Source: Alphaproteobacteria bacterium (GTDB lineage Bacteria > Pseudomonadota > Alphaproteobacteria > Rhodobacterales > Rhodobacteraceae). From it: a stretch of DNA of 15,805 nucleotides. Each line of letters starts with the position of its first letter. Positions within the stretch are counted from its first letter, which is position 1. Below are positions 6,636 through 14,147 of this stretch, piece by piece. The position numbers were made by a program, and so were the translations under genes. Location of the stretch: the NCBI GenBank assembly GCA_030428025.1, contig JAUIBJ010000020.1, positions 1 through 15,805 of the forward strand, in the 5' to 3' direction. The notes under the pieces are model-generated. The model made no database searches and was not told the origin of the DNA. It worked only from the letters and a program-made list of their open reading frames with translations.

Positions 6636-7085
6636 ATGAGCGACTATACCTGGCATATCCCCGACCCCGTAACCCAGCCCGATTTCTACGCGGACGTTCC
6701 GCTGAAACGTCTGGTCGCCTGGGTTGCCGACACCGTTCTGGTGACAGTGATCTGCGTGCTGATCCTGCCCTTTACCGCCTTCACAGGCCTCTTTTTCTTC
6801 CCAATCCTGATGCTGACGGTGGGCTTTGCCTACCGTGTCGCCACCATCGCCCGCGGCTCGGCCACCTGGGGGATGCGCCTTGTGGCGATCGAGTTCCGCA
6901 CACTCTCCGGTCGGCGCTTCGATCTGTCGATGGCCTTCCTGCACACGCTGGGCTTCACCCTCTCCTGCATCTTTGCCATCCTGCAACTCGCCTCGGCGGT
7001 GCTGATGCTGACCACACCGCGCGCCCAAGGGCTGACAGACCATCTGCTGGGCACCGTTGCGCTCAATCGCCGCGCAAACACGTAA
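6636..7085 (+). CDS. RDD family membrane protein
   Basis: The 149-residue product matches the RDD family of small inner-membrane proteins, a few of which have been proposed as ion antiporters or transporters, most with no known role. Arg25 and Asp32 (RLVAWVADT) lie at the start of the first hydrophobic segment, about 29-46, and the late conserved Asp is in GLTDHLLGT (Asp135). Further membrane segments lie at about 50-68 and 100-126. The frame is open back to 6564, overlapping the DUF2852 stop, but those 24 codons would encode the hairpin at 6579-6603 and look non-conserved, so the ATG at 6636 is preferred. Its ribosome-binding site is weak; ATG 6618 is the alternative. Confidence 0.8.
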   Translation: MSDYTWHIPDPVTQPDFYADVPLKRLVAWVADTVLVTVICVLILPFTAFTGLFFFPILMLTVGFAYRVATIARGSATWGMRLVAIEFRTLSGRRFDLSMAFLHTLGFTLSCIFAILQLASAVLMLTTPRAQGLTDHLLGTVALNRRANT

Positions 7086-7106
7086 CACATTGTCGCGCTT
7101 TGAGAC

Positions 7107-7135
7107 TTGGCGCATGCGGTCCGGGTTGTTATCGT
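7107..7135 (+). promoter_or_regulatory. Candidate promoter of bpt
   Basis: TTGGCG at 7107-7112 and TATCGT at 7130-7135 are separated by 17 bases. This predicts a leader of about 22 bases before the bpt ATG at 7164. Both hexamers are fair matches to the housekeeping consensus, and the location in a short gap between same-strand genes suggests bpt is transcribed separately from the RDD gene. Confidence 0.4.
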
Positions 7136-7163
7136 CTAGCCAACCAGACGACCAGAAAGCGAT

Positions 7164-7997
7164 ATGCGCCACACACTGCCGATAGCGCCACAATTCTATG
7201 TGACGGCCCCCCAGCCCTGCCCCTATCTCGATGGCCGGATGGAGCGAAAACTGTTCACCGCACTGCAGGGGGAACCATCGCAGCGTCTGAACGACAGCCT
7301 GTCGAAACAGGGCTTCCGGCGGTCGCAGAACGTGCTTTACCGACCCTCCTGCGCCGATTGCGCGGCCTGTCTGTCGGCGCGTATCAATGTCTCGGCCTTC
7401 CAGCCCTCGAAAAGCCAGAAGCGGACGCTGAAGCGCAACGCCCATCTCGAACGCCGCGCCACTTCGGCCTGGGCCACGGAAGAGCAGTATGAGTTGTTCC
7501 GCCGCTATCTGGAAACGCGCCACGCCACCGGGGGCATGGCCGACATGGACGCCTTCGAATTCGCAGCGATGATCGAGGAAACGCCGATCCGCACCCGGGT
7601 GGTGGAATATTCCGATGCCGAGTCCGGGGCGCTGGTGGCGGTCTGCCTGACGGACGTGCTCGATGACGGCGTGAGCATGGTCTATTCCTTCTACGAACCC
7701 GACCTGCCACGCCAGTCGCTGGGCACCTATATCATCCTCGACCATGTCGAGATCGCCCGCGAGGCGGGGTTGCCCAATGTCTATCTGGGCTACTGGGTGC
7801 CGGGCAGCCCGAAGATGGGCTACAAATCCGCCTTTTCGGGTCTCGAGGTCTATTCCGGCGGCGAGTGGCAGAAGATGCGTAACCCGGCAGATTACGAGGC
7901 CAAGCGGCATCCGCTCTCGAACGATCCGATTGCCGAGCAGGTGGCCAATATCTCGCTGCCCGACAGCCGCCCGCTGAAGCCCGGCAAGGGGGGCTGA
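7164..7997 (+). CDS. bpt: Aspartate/glutamate leucyltransferase (bacterial N-end-rule transferase)
   Basis: Bpt transfers leucine from Leu-tRNA to proteins with an N-terminal Asp or Glu, marking them for ClpS/ClpAP degradation. The 277-residue protein is of family length, and the N-terminal and C-terminal ATE domains are both present. Diagnostic features are Cys19 in PCPYLDGRMERK, GFRRSQNVLYRP at about 50-61, the cluster Cys63, Cys66 and Cys69 in PSCADCAACLSARI, and YWVPGSPKMGYKSAF near 210-226. These cysteines resemble those needed in eukaryotic ATE1. The start has only a weak GAAAG upstream but matches the expected N-terminus. Some databases label the family arginyltransferase; the bacterial Bpt clade uses leucine. 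It converges on the hydrolase fusion gene. Confidence 0.93.
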   Translation: MRHTLPIAPQFYVTAPQPCPYLDGRMERKLFTALQGEPSQRLNDSLSKQGFRRSQNVLYRPSCADCAACLSARINVSAFQPSKSQKRTLKRNAHLERRATSAWATEEQYELFRRYLETRHATGGMADMDAFEFAAMIEETPIRTRVVEYSDAESGALVAVCLTDVLDDGVSMVYSFYEPDLPRQSLGTYIILDHVEIAREAGLPNVYLGYWVPGSPKMGYKSAFSGLEVYSGGEWQKMRNPADYEAKRHPLSNDPIAEQVANISLPDSRPLKPGKGG

Positions 7998-8022
7998 GGG
8001 GGCGCGGCCGTTGGTCTGCGCC

Positions 8023-8065
8023 GCCCTGGACCGTATCCACCACCGCTTCGGTCCCCGCCCAGGGC
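8023..8065. terminator. Possible bidirectional terminator between bpt and the hydrolase fusion gene
   Basis: In the 97-base convergent gap, GCCCTGG (8023-8029) pairs with CCAGGGC (8059-8065), and nested inside it GGACCG (8028-8033) matches CGGTCC (8049-8054). Together they could form a long imperfect stem. There is no U-tract on either strand, so this is a weak call based on structure and position. Confidence 0.3.
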
Positions 8066-8094
8066 ACGAGGGATCGAAATCGGCCGGACCCGCC

Positions 8095-9270
8095 CTACAC
8101 CTGGCCGCAAAAGCTGATCACCGCATCGACCAGCCGGCCCCAGCCGGGGTCTTGCGGCAGCGGCGCGTGATTGCGCGAATCGAGCATGATGAAATCGGCG
8201 TCTGGCAGACGTGCGGCCAGCAACTGCCCCTGCGACAGCGGGTGGATGGCGTCGTTGCGCGCATGCACCACCAGCACCGGCGCCCGCACCTGCGCCAGAT
8301 CCTCCTCGACCACGAACCGGTCCACCGCCTGCCGCAGCCGGGCAGCATTCTCTGCAGAAATCGACGCGCTCTGGATGCGTACGAAATTGCGCACCTGCTC
8401 GGGCGTGGCGTCGGGCATGAAGAGCGCGGTGAAGGCCTTCATGAAGGCGCTGTCCTGCCGCCCCCATCCCGCGCGGATCAGGCCCAACACTGTGTCCTCG
8501 TCCACCTCGCCGGGCGACGGCGCGCGAAACACGCGGCCCACCGCATAGCCGCCGTATAACACCATCCGGCTCACCCGATCGGGATGGCGCGCGGCAAAGC
8601 GGATCGCCACCGGCACCGCCTGCGAGGCGGCGAAGATCGGAAACCGCTCCAGCCCCGCCGCGTCGGCCACCGCAAGCAGGTCGCCTGCGAAGGCATCGAG
8701 CGTGAGGTTCTCCGCGTCGCGGGTGGACAGCCCGGTGCCGCGCAGATCGTAGCGGTAAAGCGTGAAATGCGCCCCCAGCCGCGCGACAAGCGGCTGCCAG
8801 ACCGGGCTTTCCCAATCGAGTTCCAGATGCGACAGCCAATGGCCCACGCGCATCAGGGACGGACCCTGCCCGTGGCGGGTAAAAGCGATCCGCTCTCCAT
8901 CCGGCGCGGCGGCAAACCGGATCGCGGGGGCGGCGGGCGTGTCGCAGGCCGGGGCGGTGCCCTCTTCCTCCACCGCAACGGCCATCTGGAACCCACGCTT
9001 GGGAAGGGTGCGGATCACCCTTTGCGCGCTGCCGTCATCGCCCACCGAGCGCCGCGCGGCGTTGATCCGGGCACTGATCGTGGCGTCCGAGACGTTGAGC
9101 CCCTTCCAGACCTGCCCTACCAGTTCCTCCTTGCTGACCACGTCGCCGCCCGCGGCGGCCAGCACCGACAGCAGGTGGAAGACCTGAGGCTCCACTGGCA
9201 CCGGGGCGCCGTCCCGCCGCAATTCCTGCCGCGCGGTGTCGAGAACGCATTCTGCAAAGCGATAGATCAT
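8095..9270 (-). CDS. Winged-helix DNA-binding domain fused to an alpha/beta hydrolase
   Basis: The 391-residue protein has two parts. Residues 1-97 are an OmpR/ToxR-type winged helix (VFHLLSVLAAAGGDVVSKEEL, then SDATISARINAARR as the likely recognition helix, and IRTLPKRGFQM as the wing). From about 117 to the end it is an alpha/beta hydrolase. The nucleophile elbow is AASQA with Ser216 in place of the usual GxSxG. Asp340 in HARNDAIHP and His368 in SRNHAPLP complete a plausible triad. There is no phospho-acceptor domain and no membrane segment, so it would be a cytoplasmic regulator whose hydrolase domain senses, or turns over, a small ligand. The ATG at 9270 was chosen over one 13 codons upstream because the helix-turn-helix family normally begins with this short strand. 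The role is inferred. Confidence 0.85.
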   Translation of the reverse strand: MIYRFAECVLDTARQELRRDGAPVPVEPQVFHLLSVLAAAGGDVVSKEELVGQVWKGLNVSDATISARINAARRSVGDDGSAQRVIRTLPKRGFQMAVAVEEEGTAPACDTPAAPAIRFAAAPDGERIAFTRHGQGPSLMRVGHWLSHLELDWESPVWQPLVARLGAHFTLYRYDLRGTGLSTRDAENLTLDAFAGDLLAVADAAGLERFPIFAASQAVPVAIRFAARHPDRVSRMVLYGGYAVGRVFRAPSPGEVDEDTVLGLIRAGWGRQDSAFMKAFTALFMPDATPEQVRNFVRIQSASISAENAARLRQAVDRFVVEEDLAQVRAPVLVVHARNDAIHPLSQGQLLAARLPDADFIMLDSRNHAPLPQDPGWGRLVDAVISFCGQV

Positions 9271-9427
9271 GACGCCCCGAGTAACGCGCCTTTCGGGGTG
9301 TCGAGGCAAGAAAAATCAGGCGCTCATGGAAATCGCAAGGAAACCGCAAGGCTTTCTCAAGACCGTCTTCAAGCGGAACGGGCCGCGACGTGCCTACATG
9401 GGCACAGGATATGCACAGGAGGCCCAG
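9271..9427. promoter_or_regulatory. Divergent control region with an 11-base-period direct repeat
   Basis: This 157-base gap separates the winged-helix hydrolase gene from the small protein gene. CGCAAGG occurs at 9334-9340 and again at 9345-9351, that is, with an 11-base period. OmpR/PhoB-type winged helices typically bind head-to-tail repeats about one DNA turn apart, so this is a reasonable candidate site for the adjacent regulator. A clear promoter was not identified. Confidence 0.35.
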
Positions 9428-9595
9428 ATGACCACCGAGATCAAAACCCGCCCCGACGGCTCGATCGACACAGCCCATTACATGAGGATCGGCCGGAAGA
9501 TGCGCAGCGAACAGGCGATGTCGATCCTCGCGTCCGGCGCCGAGCGCAAGGCGCGGCCGCGCCGGACGCTTTTCGGAGTCTTCCGCCTCGCCTGA
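9428..9595 (+). CDS. Small basic conserved-looking protein, 55 residues
   Basis: The frame is open from 9269, but the ATG at 9428 has a perfect AGGAGG at 9417-9422, 5 bases upstream, so the protein is 55 residues. It begins MTTEIKTRPDGSIDTAHYMR and continues with a basic helix-like IGRKMRSEQA and an Arg-rich end RPRRTLFGVFRLA. No membrane segment, signal peptide or cysteine is present. The PDGSID-TAHY and GRKMRS pattern resembles small uncharacterised proteins I associate with Rhodobacteraceae, but I cannot name a family. It is divergent from the winged-helix hydrolase gene and may be its target. An RNA- or nucleic-acid-binding role would be a guess from charge alone. Confidence 0.7.
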   Translation: MTTEIKTRPDGSIDTAHYMRIGRKMRSEQAMSILASGAERKARPRRTLFGVFRLA

Positions 9596-9639
9596 CGCGC
9601 ATGCAGGGCCGAACGCCAAGGTGGCGCTGCGGCCCCGCC

Positions 9640-9676
9640 CCGGCCGCCGAAAAGCGCTTGCTTCTCCGGCGGCCGG
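9640..9676. terminator. Bidirectional terminator between the small protein gene and dctM
   Basis: CCGGCCGCCG (9640-9649) and CGGCGGCCGG (9667-9676) form a perfect 10-bp stem. The bases between them, AAAAGC and GCTTCT around GCTT, can extend it by six more pairs with one mismatch and one bulge. It sits 15 bases beyond the dctM stop in a convergent gap, so it could serve both genes. There is no strong U-tract. Confidence 0.6.
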
Positions 9677-9691
9677 ACCCTTTGGGCCCCG

Positions 9692-12049
9692 TCAGTTGGG
9701 GATCAGCGCCGGCACGATCGTCACGATGGCCGGGAAGAACCACAGGATCGCCAGACCCACCACCTGGATGAGGACGAAGGGAAAGACGCCGCGATAGATG
9801 TGCCGGGTGGTCACCTCTCGCGGGGCCACACCGCGCAGGTAGAACAGCGCGAAGCCGAAGGGTGGTGTCAGGAACGAGGTCTGCAGGTTCACCGCGATCA
9901 TGATCGTCACCCATTTCGGATCGAAGGTGCCGCCATAGATCACCGGCCCGACGATCGGGATGACGATATAGATGATCTCGAGGAAATCGAGCACGAAGCC
10001 AAGGATGAAGAGCACCAGCATCACGATCAGGAAGACCTTGAATTCGTTGTCGAAGCTGCGCAGGAACTGCTGGATGTAATGCTCGCCCCCGAAGGAGATG
10101 ACCACGAGGTTGAGAAGCTGAGAGCCGATCAGGATGGTGAAGACCATCGAGGTCACCTTCGCCGTCTCGCGCACCACCGGCGTCAGCACCCCGCCGGTGA
10201 ACAGCACCCAGCAGGCGAACAGGAGCCCGAAAGCGGCATAGAGATAGGCGGCATAGGCCACGAAGAACGCCACCCAGCTTTCGAACGAGACGCTTTCGTT
10301 GTTGATCCGCAGATCGAAATTGATGCCCATCAGAATCGCCAGGATGATGGCCAGGGTCGCGTAGATGATGACCCGGCCCGAGCGCTCTTCATCGCGCAGC
10401 TTGCGGTAGGCCGCCAGCATGATGGCGCCCGCCGCCCCCAGCGCCGCCGCCGGCGTCGGGTTGGTGATCCCACCCAGGATCGAGCCCAGCACGGCGACGA
10501 TCAGCACCAGCGGCGGAAAGACCACACGGATCAGTTCGTTGCGCGCCAGCCGCCCGGCCCCGTGGGCGCAGCCGTAAAGCGCGAGCGCCAGCGGAATGAG
10601 CAGGATCAGGATCGTCGCACCGGGGCTCATCTGCGGCCCGATCAGCAGGATATCGGCCAGAAGCCCCAGCACCACGCCCACCGCACCCACGATCAGCGGC
10701 GCCGGGCTGGCCGAGGGCATGATCCCTCGGGCGACCGCCAGGACCAGCGCGAAGATCACGAAGATCGTGGCTACGCCCGAGCCGATCGGTGCGGCATTGG
10801 AGATCTTGAACTCCAACCGCTCGGCGATCTCCTCGTCGGTGAGGACATGCGATTCCTGCACGCCGCCGGCCTCGTCGATGGCCTGCTGTTCGGCCACGGC
10901 CGCGTCCCAGGCCTCCTGCCCGTGCAGTTCGATCATCGAGGCCTTGCAGTCTGCGCTGACATTGGTGCGCAGGCTGGCCACTTCGCCCTGTTCGGAAAAG
11001 CTGTCAACGGTGAGGTCCTGCGAGCCGATGATATTCGCCTGCCCCATCAGAAGGGCCCCGGCAATGAGTGCGGCGGGCACGCCTATGAACCAGGTGAAGC
11101 TCTCGCCGCGGGTGACGGGCTCCATGTTGGTGCTGCCCAGGTCGTCCACCGCCGGGGCGCGGCGGGGATTGAGCAGGGCGAAGCCGAAGGCATAGAGCGC
11201 GTAGAGCAGCGCCAGCAGGATACCGGGCAGCAGGGCCGCTTGGAAGAGCGTGCCGACCGAGACGACCGCCGGCTCTCCCAGATAGGTCAGGGCGTCGGTG
11301 CAGCCCGCCTCCAGCGCACGGTTCTCCTGCGCCACCGAATAGAGGTCTCCCGCCAGCGTGCCCAGAAGCACGATGACGATGGAGGGCGGAATGATCTGGC
11401 CCAGCGTGCCGGATGCCGCGATCACGCCCGTGGCGATCTCGGGGCTGTAGTTGTGCCGCAGCATGGTGGGCAGGCTGAGCAGCCCCATCGTCACCACCGT
11501 GGCCCCGACGATGCCGGTGGAGGCGGCCAGGAAGGCCCCCACCACCACGACCGAAACCGCCAAACCGCCCGGCAGCGGGCCGAAGACGCGGGCCATGGTG
11601 GTCAGAAGGTCGTTGGCGATCTTCGAGCGTTCCAGCGTGATCCCCATCAGCACGAACATCAGCACGGCGAGCAGCGTTTCGATCGACTGACCGGCGAAGA
11701 CCCGTTCGTTCATCCGGTTGACGATGAAGGAGATGTTGCGGTCAAGCGCGGTTTCCCAGCCGCGCGGAAAGATCGCTTCGGCCACCCGTGGCAGGTCGGG
11801 GTATCGGAAGATCGAGATCGTCTCGGGCTTGACCCCGCTGGCGGTCAGCGCGTGATAGGCCTCCGATGACGTGTCGATGGCCTGGTGGATCAGAAGCCCC
11901 GCACTGTCCAGCGCGGCGATGATCCCGAAGGAGATCACCCCGGCCCCGCCGATGGCGAAGGCCACCGGAAAGCCCGACAGGATTCCCCCGAAGAGGCACA
12001 GGAAGACGATGATCAGGCCGATCTCGACTCCGTCAAGTCCGAATAGCAT
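9692..12049 (-). CDS. dctM: TRAP transporter large permease, oversized DctM with central insertion
   Basis: DctM is the ion-coupled membrane subunit of TRAP uptake systems. Hallmarks here are ASTGIVGATVVTMGL (176-190), ASGTLGQIIPPSIVIVLLG (212-230), GSILGGITNPTPAAALGAAG (522-541) and LTPPFGFALFYLRGVAP (727-743). The product is 785 residues against about 430 for typical DctM. The excess lies mainly at about 300-500: a hydrophilic stretch (about 338-420, acidic, with one Cys at 368) bounded by extra hydrophobic segments near 317-335, 424-440, 450-471 and 479-493. A second hydrophilic insert lies at about 56-118. There is no frameshift. It starts 14 bases after dctQ, with AGGGGAC just upstream of its ATG. 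Large DctM forms occur in the group acting with TakP-like proteins. Confidence 0.92.
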   Translation of the reverse strand: MLFGLDGVEIGLIIVFLCLFGGILSGFPVAFAIGGAGVISFGIIAALDSAGLLIHQAIDTSSEAYHALTASGVKPETISIFRYPDLPRVAEAIFPRGWETALDRNISFIVNRMNERVFAGQSIETLLAVLMFVLMGITLERSKIANDLLTTMARVFGPLPGGLAVSVVVVGAFLAASTGIVGATVVTMGLLSLPTMLRHNYSPEIATGVIAASGTLGQIIPPSIVIVLLGTLAGDLYSVAQENRALEAGCTDALTYLGEPAVVSVGTLFQAALLPGILLALLYALYAFGFALLNPRRAPAVDDLGSTNMEPVTRGESFTWFIGVPAALIAGALLMGQANIIGSQDLTVDSFSEQGEVASLRTNVSADCKASMIELHGQEAWDAAVAEQQAIDEAGGVQESHVLTDEEIAERLEFKISNAAPIGSGVATIFVIFALVLAVARGIMPSASPAPLIVGAVGVVLGLLADILLIGPQMSPGATILILLIPLALALYGCAHGAGRLARNELIRVVFPPLVLIVAVLGSILGGITNPTPAAALGAAGAIMLAAYRKLRDEERSGRVIIYATLAIILAILMGINFDLRINNESVSFESWVAFFVAYAAYLYAAFGLLFACWVLFTGGVLTPVVRETAKVTSMVFTILIGSQLLNLVVISFGGEHYIQQFLRSFDNEFKVFLIVMLVLFILGFVLDFLEIIYIVIPIVGPVIYGGTFDPKWVTIMIAVNLQTSFLTPPFGFALFYLRGVAPREVTTRHIYRGVFPFVLIQVVGLAILWFFPAIVTIVPALIPN

Positions 12050-12063
12050 TGTCCCCTGCCCCC

Positions 12064-12954
12064 TTAATGCGTGCCTTCAAAGGCTTCTTCGCCCTCGCCC
12101 AGGCTGTCCTTGTCGAGGTACTTGTTTTCGCTGGCCGGCCCCTCCTTCCATTCCAGGAAAGAACGGAAGAAGAAGGCCACGGCGTGAAGGAAGACCATGC
12201 CGGCAAAGGCGACCATCAGGATCTTGAACAGGAAATAACCATTGAACCCGCTGGGGCTGAAGCCGATGGTCTCGACGTTCCAGCGCACGGCACGGGCCTT
12301 CATCAGAAGCCGGTCGAGCGTGTCGGAGGCCGAGGGTTTCGGCGTGATCAGGTGCCGCCACATGAAATACCAGCCATACATCCAGATCAGCACCGCCATC
12401 GGCATCATGAAGACCAGACTGCCAACCATGTCGATCACCCGCTTTGAGCGGTGTCCGACGGCGGAATAGATCAGGTCGACGCGCACATGCCCGCCCTGAA
12501 CGAAGGTGTAGGTGCAACACAGCGCCACCACCAGCGCATTGTAGAATTTCAGCTCTTCCGACCACCAGCTGATATCCATCTCCAGCGGGATGCCGAAACC
12601 AATGGAGATGTCGGGACGGGCGAAGATGCGCTGGACGAAAACAATCACCACCTGTTGCAGCACCATCAAAAGTCCGGCCCAGGCAAAGAAGCGCCCCACC
12701 GAATTGGCGAAGCCTTCCAGCACCCGCACGCAGCCCCACAGAAACCCGTTGCGCCACAACCCCACAGCGAAGAGAAGCAGCACCGCGGTGAAGGCAACGA
12801 AGAAAAGCTCCACCGACCCGCCGTAATAGACGAAGCGCATGATCGCTTCCTTGTCCGACCAGTCGAGCCAGAGCCCGGGGTGGGTCAGCGCATAGAAGAA
12901 ATTGTAGAAGGCCAGGCCGATATTCTGGAAAAACCAGACGATTGCGTCCAGCAT
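12064..12954 (-). CDS. dctQ: TRAP transporter small permease DctQ, extended form
   Basis: DctQ is the small membrane subunit that pairs with DctM in TRAP transporters. The family core is GGHVRVDLIYSAVGHRSKR at 154-172, followed by a long membrane segment (MVGSLVFMMPMAVLIWMYGW, 176-195) and a final one at about 243-263. Two others lie at about 88-107 and 137-152. The protein is 296 residues against about 160-190 usually. It has an extra N-terminal region with a hydrophobic segment at about 48-67 and a hydrophilic loop at about 202-236. The extensions parallel the enlarged DctM. The gene follows dctP by 110 bases containing a hairpin. Confidence 0.9.
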   Translation of the reverse strand: MLDAIVWFFQNIGLAFYNFFYALTHPGLWLDWSDKEAIMRFVYYGGSVELFFVAFTAVLLLFAVGLWRNGFLWGCVRVLEGFANSVGRFFAWAGLLMVLQQVVIVFVQRIFARPDISIGFGIPLEMDISWWSEELKFYNALVVALCCTYTFVQGGHVRVDLIYSAVGHRSKRVIDMVGSLVFMMPMAVLIWMYGWYFMWRHLITPKPSASDTLDRLLMKARAVRWNVETIGFSPSGFNGYFLFKILMVAFAGMVFLHAVAFFFRSFLEWKEGPASENKYLDKDSLGEGEEAFEGTH

Positions 12955-13017
12955 GGGTCCCCCGCGCCCCTTTCCCGCGTCTTGCGGGCTCTTGATGCCC
13001 GTCTTGTCATGCCGTCA

Positions 13018-13044
13018 GGCGGACCCCCCGATCGGGGATCCGCC
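13018..13044 (-). terminator. Hairpin between dctP and dctQ
   Basis: GGCGGA (13018-13023) pairs with TCCGCC (13039-13044), and inside it CCCC-GATC-GGGG forms a second stem, with a small internal loop between. It lies 21 bases downstream of the dctP stop and has no U-tract. It could attenuate transcription into the permease genes or protect the dctP 3' end, giving more binding protein than permease. That role is inferred from the position. Confidence 0.5.
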
Positions 13045-13064
13045 CGGTTCAGATCGGGTATCCG

Positions 13065-14147
13065 TCAGCCCAGAACGCGGTTGCGCTGTTCGACATAGGC
13101 GCCGGTCGATTTCTGGATCCACCCCGAGGAAGAGGCCATCGACGCCATCGCACTGTCATAGATCTTCTTGTACAGTTCGTCGCCCATGTTCTCCTCGTGC
13201 ACGGCCATCGAGGCCTCGCCGAAGGCATCCCAGACGCTGTCGGGGAACTCGAGCGTCTGCACGCCGCTCGACTGCAGGCGCTGCAGCGCCGAACCGTTGT
13301 TGGACAGGAACTGTGCAAGATTCCACTGGTGCGCCTCGGCACAGGCGATCTCGATCACCTTCTGATGCGCTGCCGGCAGGTCTTCGAACACCTCGCGATT
13401 GACGGCGACCGACAGGCCCGCGCCCGGTTCGTGGAAGCCGGCGGTATAGTAGATCTTGGTGATTTCCTGGAAGCCCGCCTTCTCATCGGCCCAGGGCCCG
13501 ATCCATTCCGTGCCGTCGATGGCGCCCGAGGCCAGCGCCTGATAGACTTCGGCGCCGGGGATGTTCTGCACGCTTGCGCCCAGCTTGGCCAGGGCTTGGC
13601 CGCCGAGGCCGGGCATGCGGAACTTGAGACCGTTGAAATCCTCGGGGCTCTTGATTTCTTTCGCAAACCAGCCGCCGGCCTGGGCACCGGTATTGCCGGC
13701 AAGGAAGCTCTTCAGGCCGAAGATCTGGCCCAGTTCGTCATGCAGCTCGTGGCCGCCGTCGTGATAGTACCAGTTGACCAGCTCCTGCGCGGTCATGCCG
13801 AAGGGAACGGCCGTGAAGAAGGCATAGCCCGGATGCTGGCCGACGAAATAGTAGTCGGCGCCGTGGTACATGTCGGCCTGACCGGCGGTGACCGCGTCGA
13901 ACACCTCGAAGGCGCCCACCAGCTCGCCCGCGCCCTTGACCTCGACGGTCAGAGCGCCATCGGTCATCGCGGTGACGCTGTCGGCCACGCGCTGCGCGGC
14001 GTCGAATACGCCCGCCAGGCCCCGGCCCCAGGTCGTGACCATGGTCAGCGTGCGGTTGCCCTGGGCAATTGCCGGCGCGGCCAGCGTCGAGGCCGCCGCG
14101 GCGGTGCCGCCGAGGGCGGAGGTTCTCAGAAATGAACGACGATCCAT
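13065..14147 (-). CDS. dctP: TRAP transporter substrate-binding protein, TakP-like DctP
   Basis: This 360-residue periplasmic binding protein has a twin-arginine signal (DRRSFLRTSALGG, cleavage probably after AIA at 25-28), so it is exported folded by the Tat system. The mature part matches the DctP family: YHGADYYFVGQHPGYAFFTAVPFGM at 94-118, then FRMPGLGGQ with Arg177, and DGTEWIGPWADE with Glu214-Trp215. From memory, Rhodobacter TakP uses Glu214 and Trp215 in its Na+/2-oxoacid site, and here they have the same numbering, which supports a 2-oxoacid or related monocarboxylate ligand. GGGAGGA about 8 bases upstream supports the start. It is first in the dctPQM operon, divergent from the histidine kinase. 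The actual ligand is not shown. Confidence 0.92.
   Translation of the reverse strand: MDRRSFLRTSALGGTAAAASTLAAPAIAQGNRTLTMVTTWGRGLAGVFDAAQRVADSVTAMTDGALTVEVKGAGELVGAFEVFDAVTAGQADMYHGADYYFVGQHPGYAFFTAVPFGMTAQELVNWYYHDGGHELHDELGQIFGLKSFLAGNTGAQAGGWFAKEIKSPEDFNGLKFRMPGLGGQALAKLGASVQNIPGAEVYQALASGAIDGTEWIGPWADEKAGFQEITKIYYTAGFHEPGAGLSVAVNREVFEDLPAAHQKVIEIACAEAHQWNLAQFLSNNGSALQRLQSSGVQTLEFPDSVWDAFGEASMAVHEENMGDELYKKIYDSAMASMASSSGWIQKSTGAYVEQRNRVLG

Noticed and set aside
6399..7910. 503-codon leftward open frame opposite the DUF2852, RDD and bpt genes
   Set aside because: It spans three well-supported rightward genes and their gaps, which a real gene would not do, and its translation shows no domain.
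9800..11869. 689-codon rightward open frame opposite dctM
   Set aside because: Its translation is dominated by His, Asp, Arg and Gln, typical of the complement of hydrophobic membrane-protein codons. The minus-strand DctM motifs are unambiguous.
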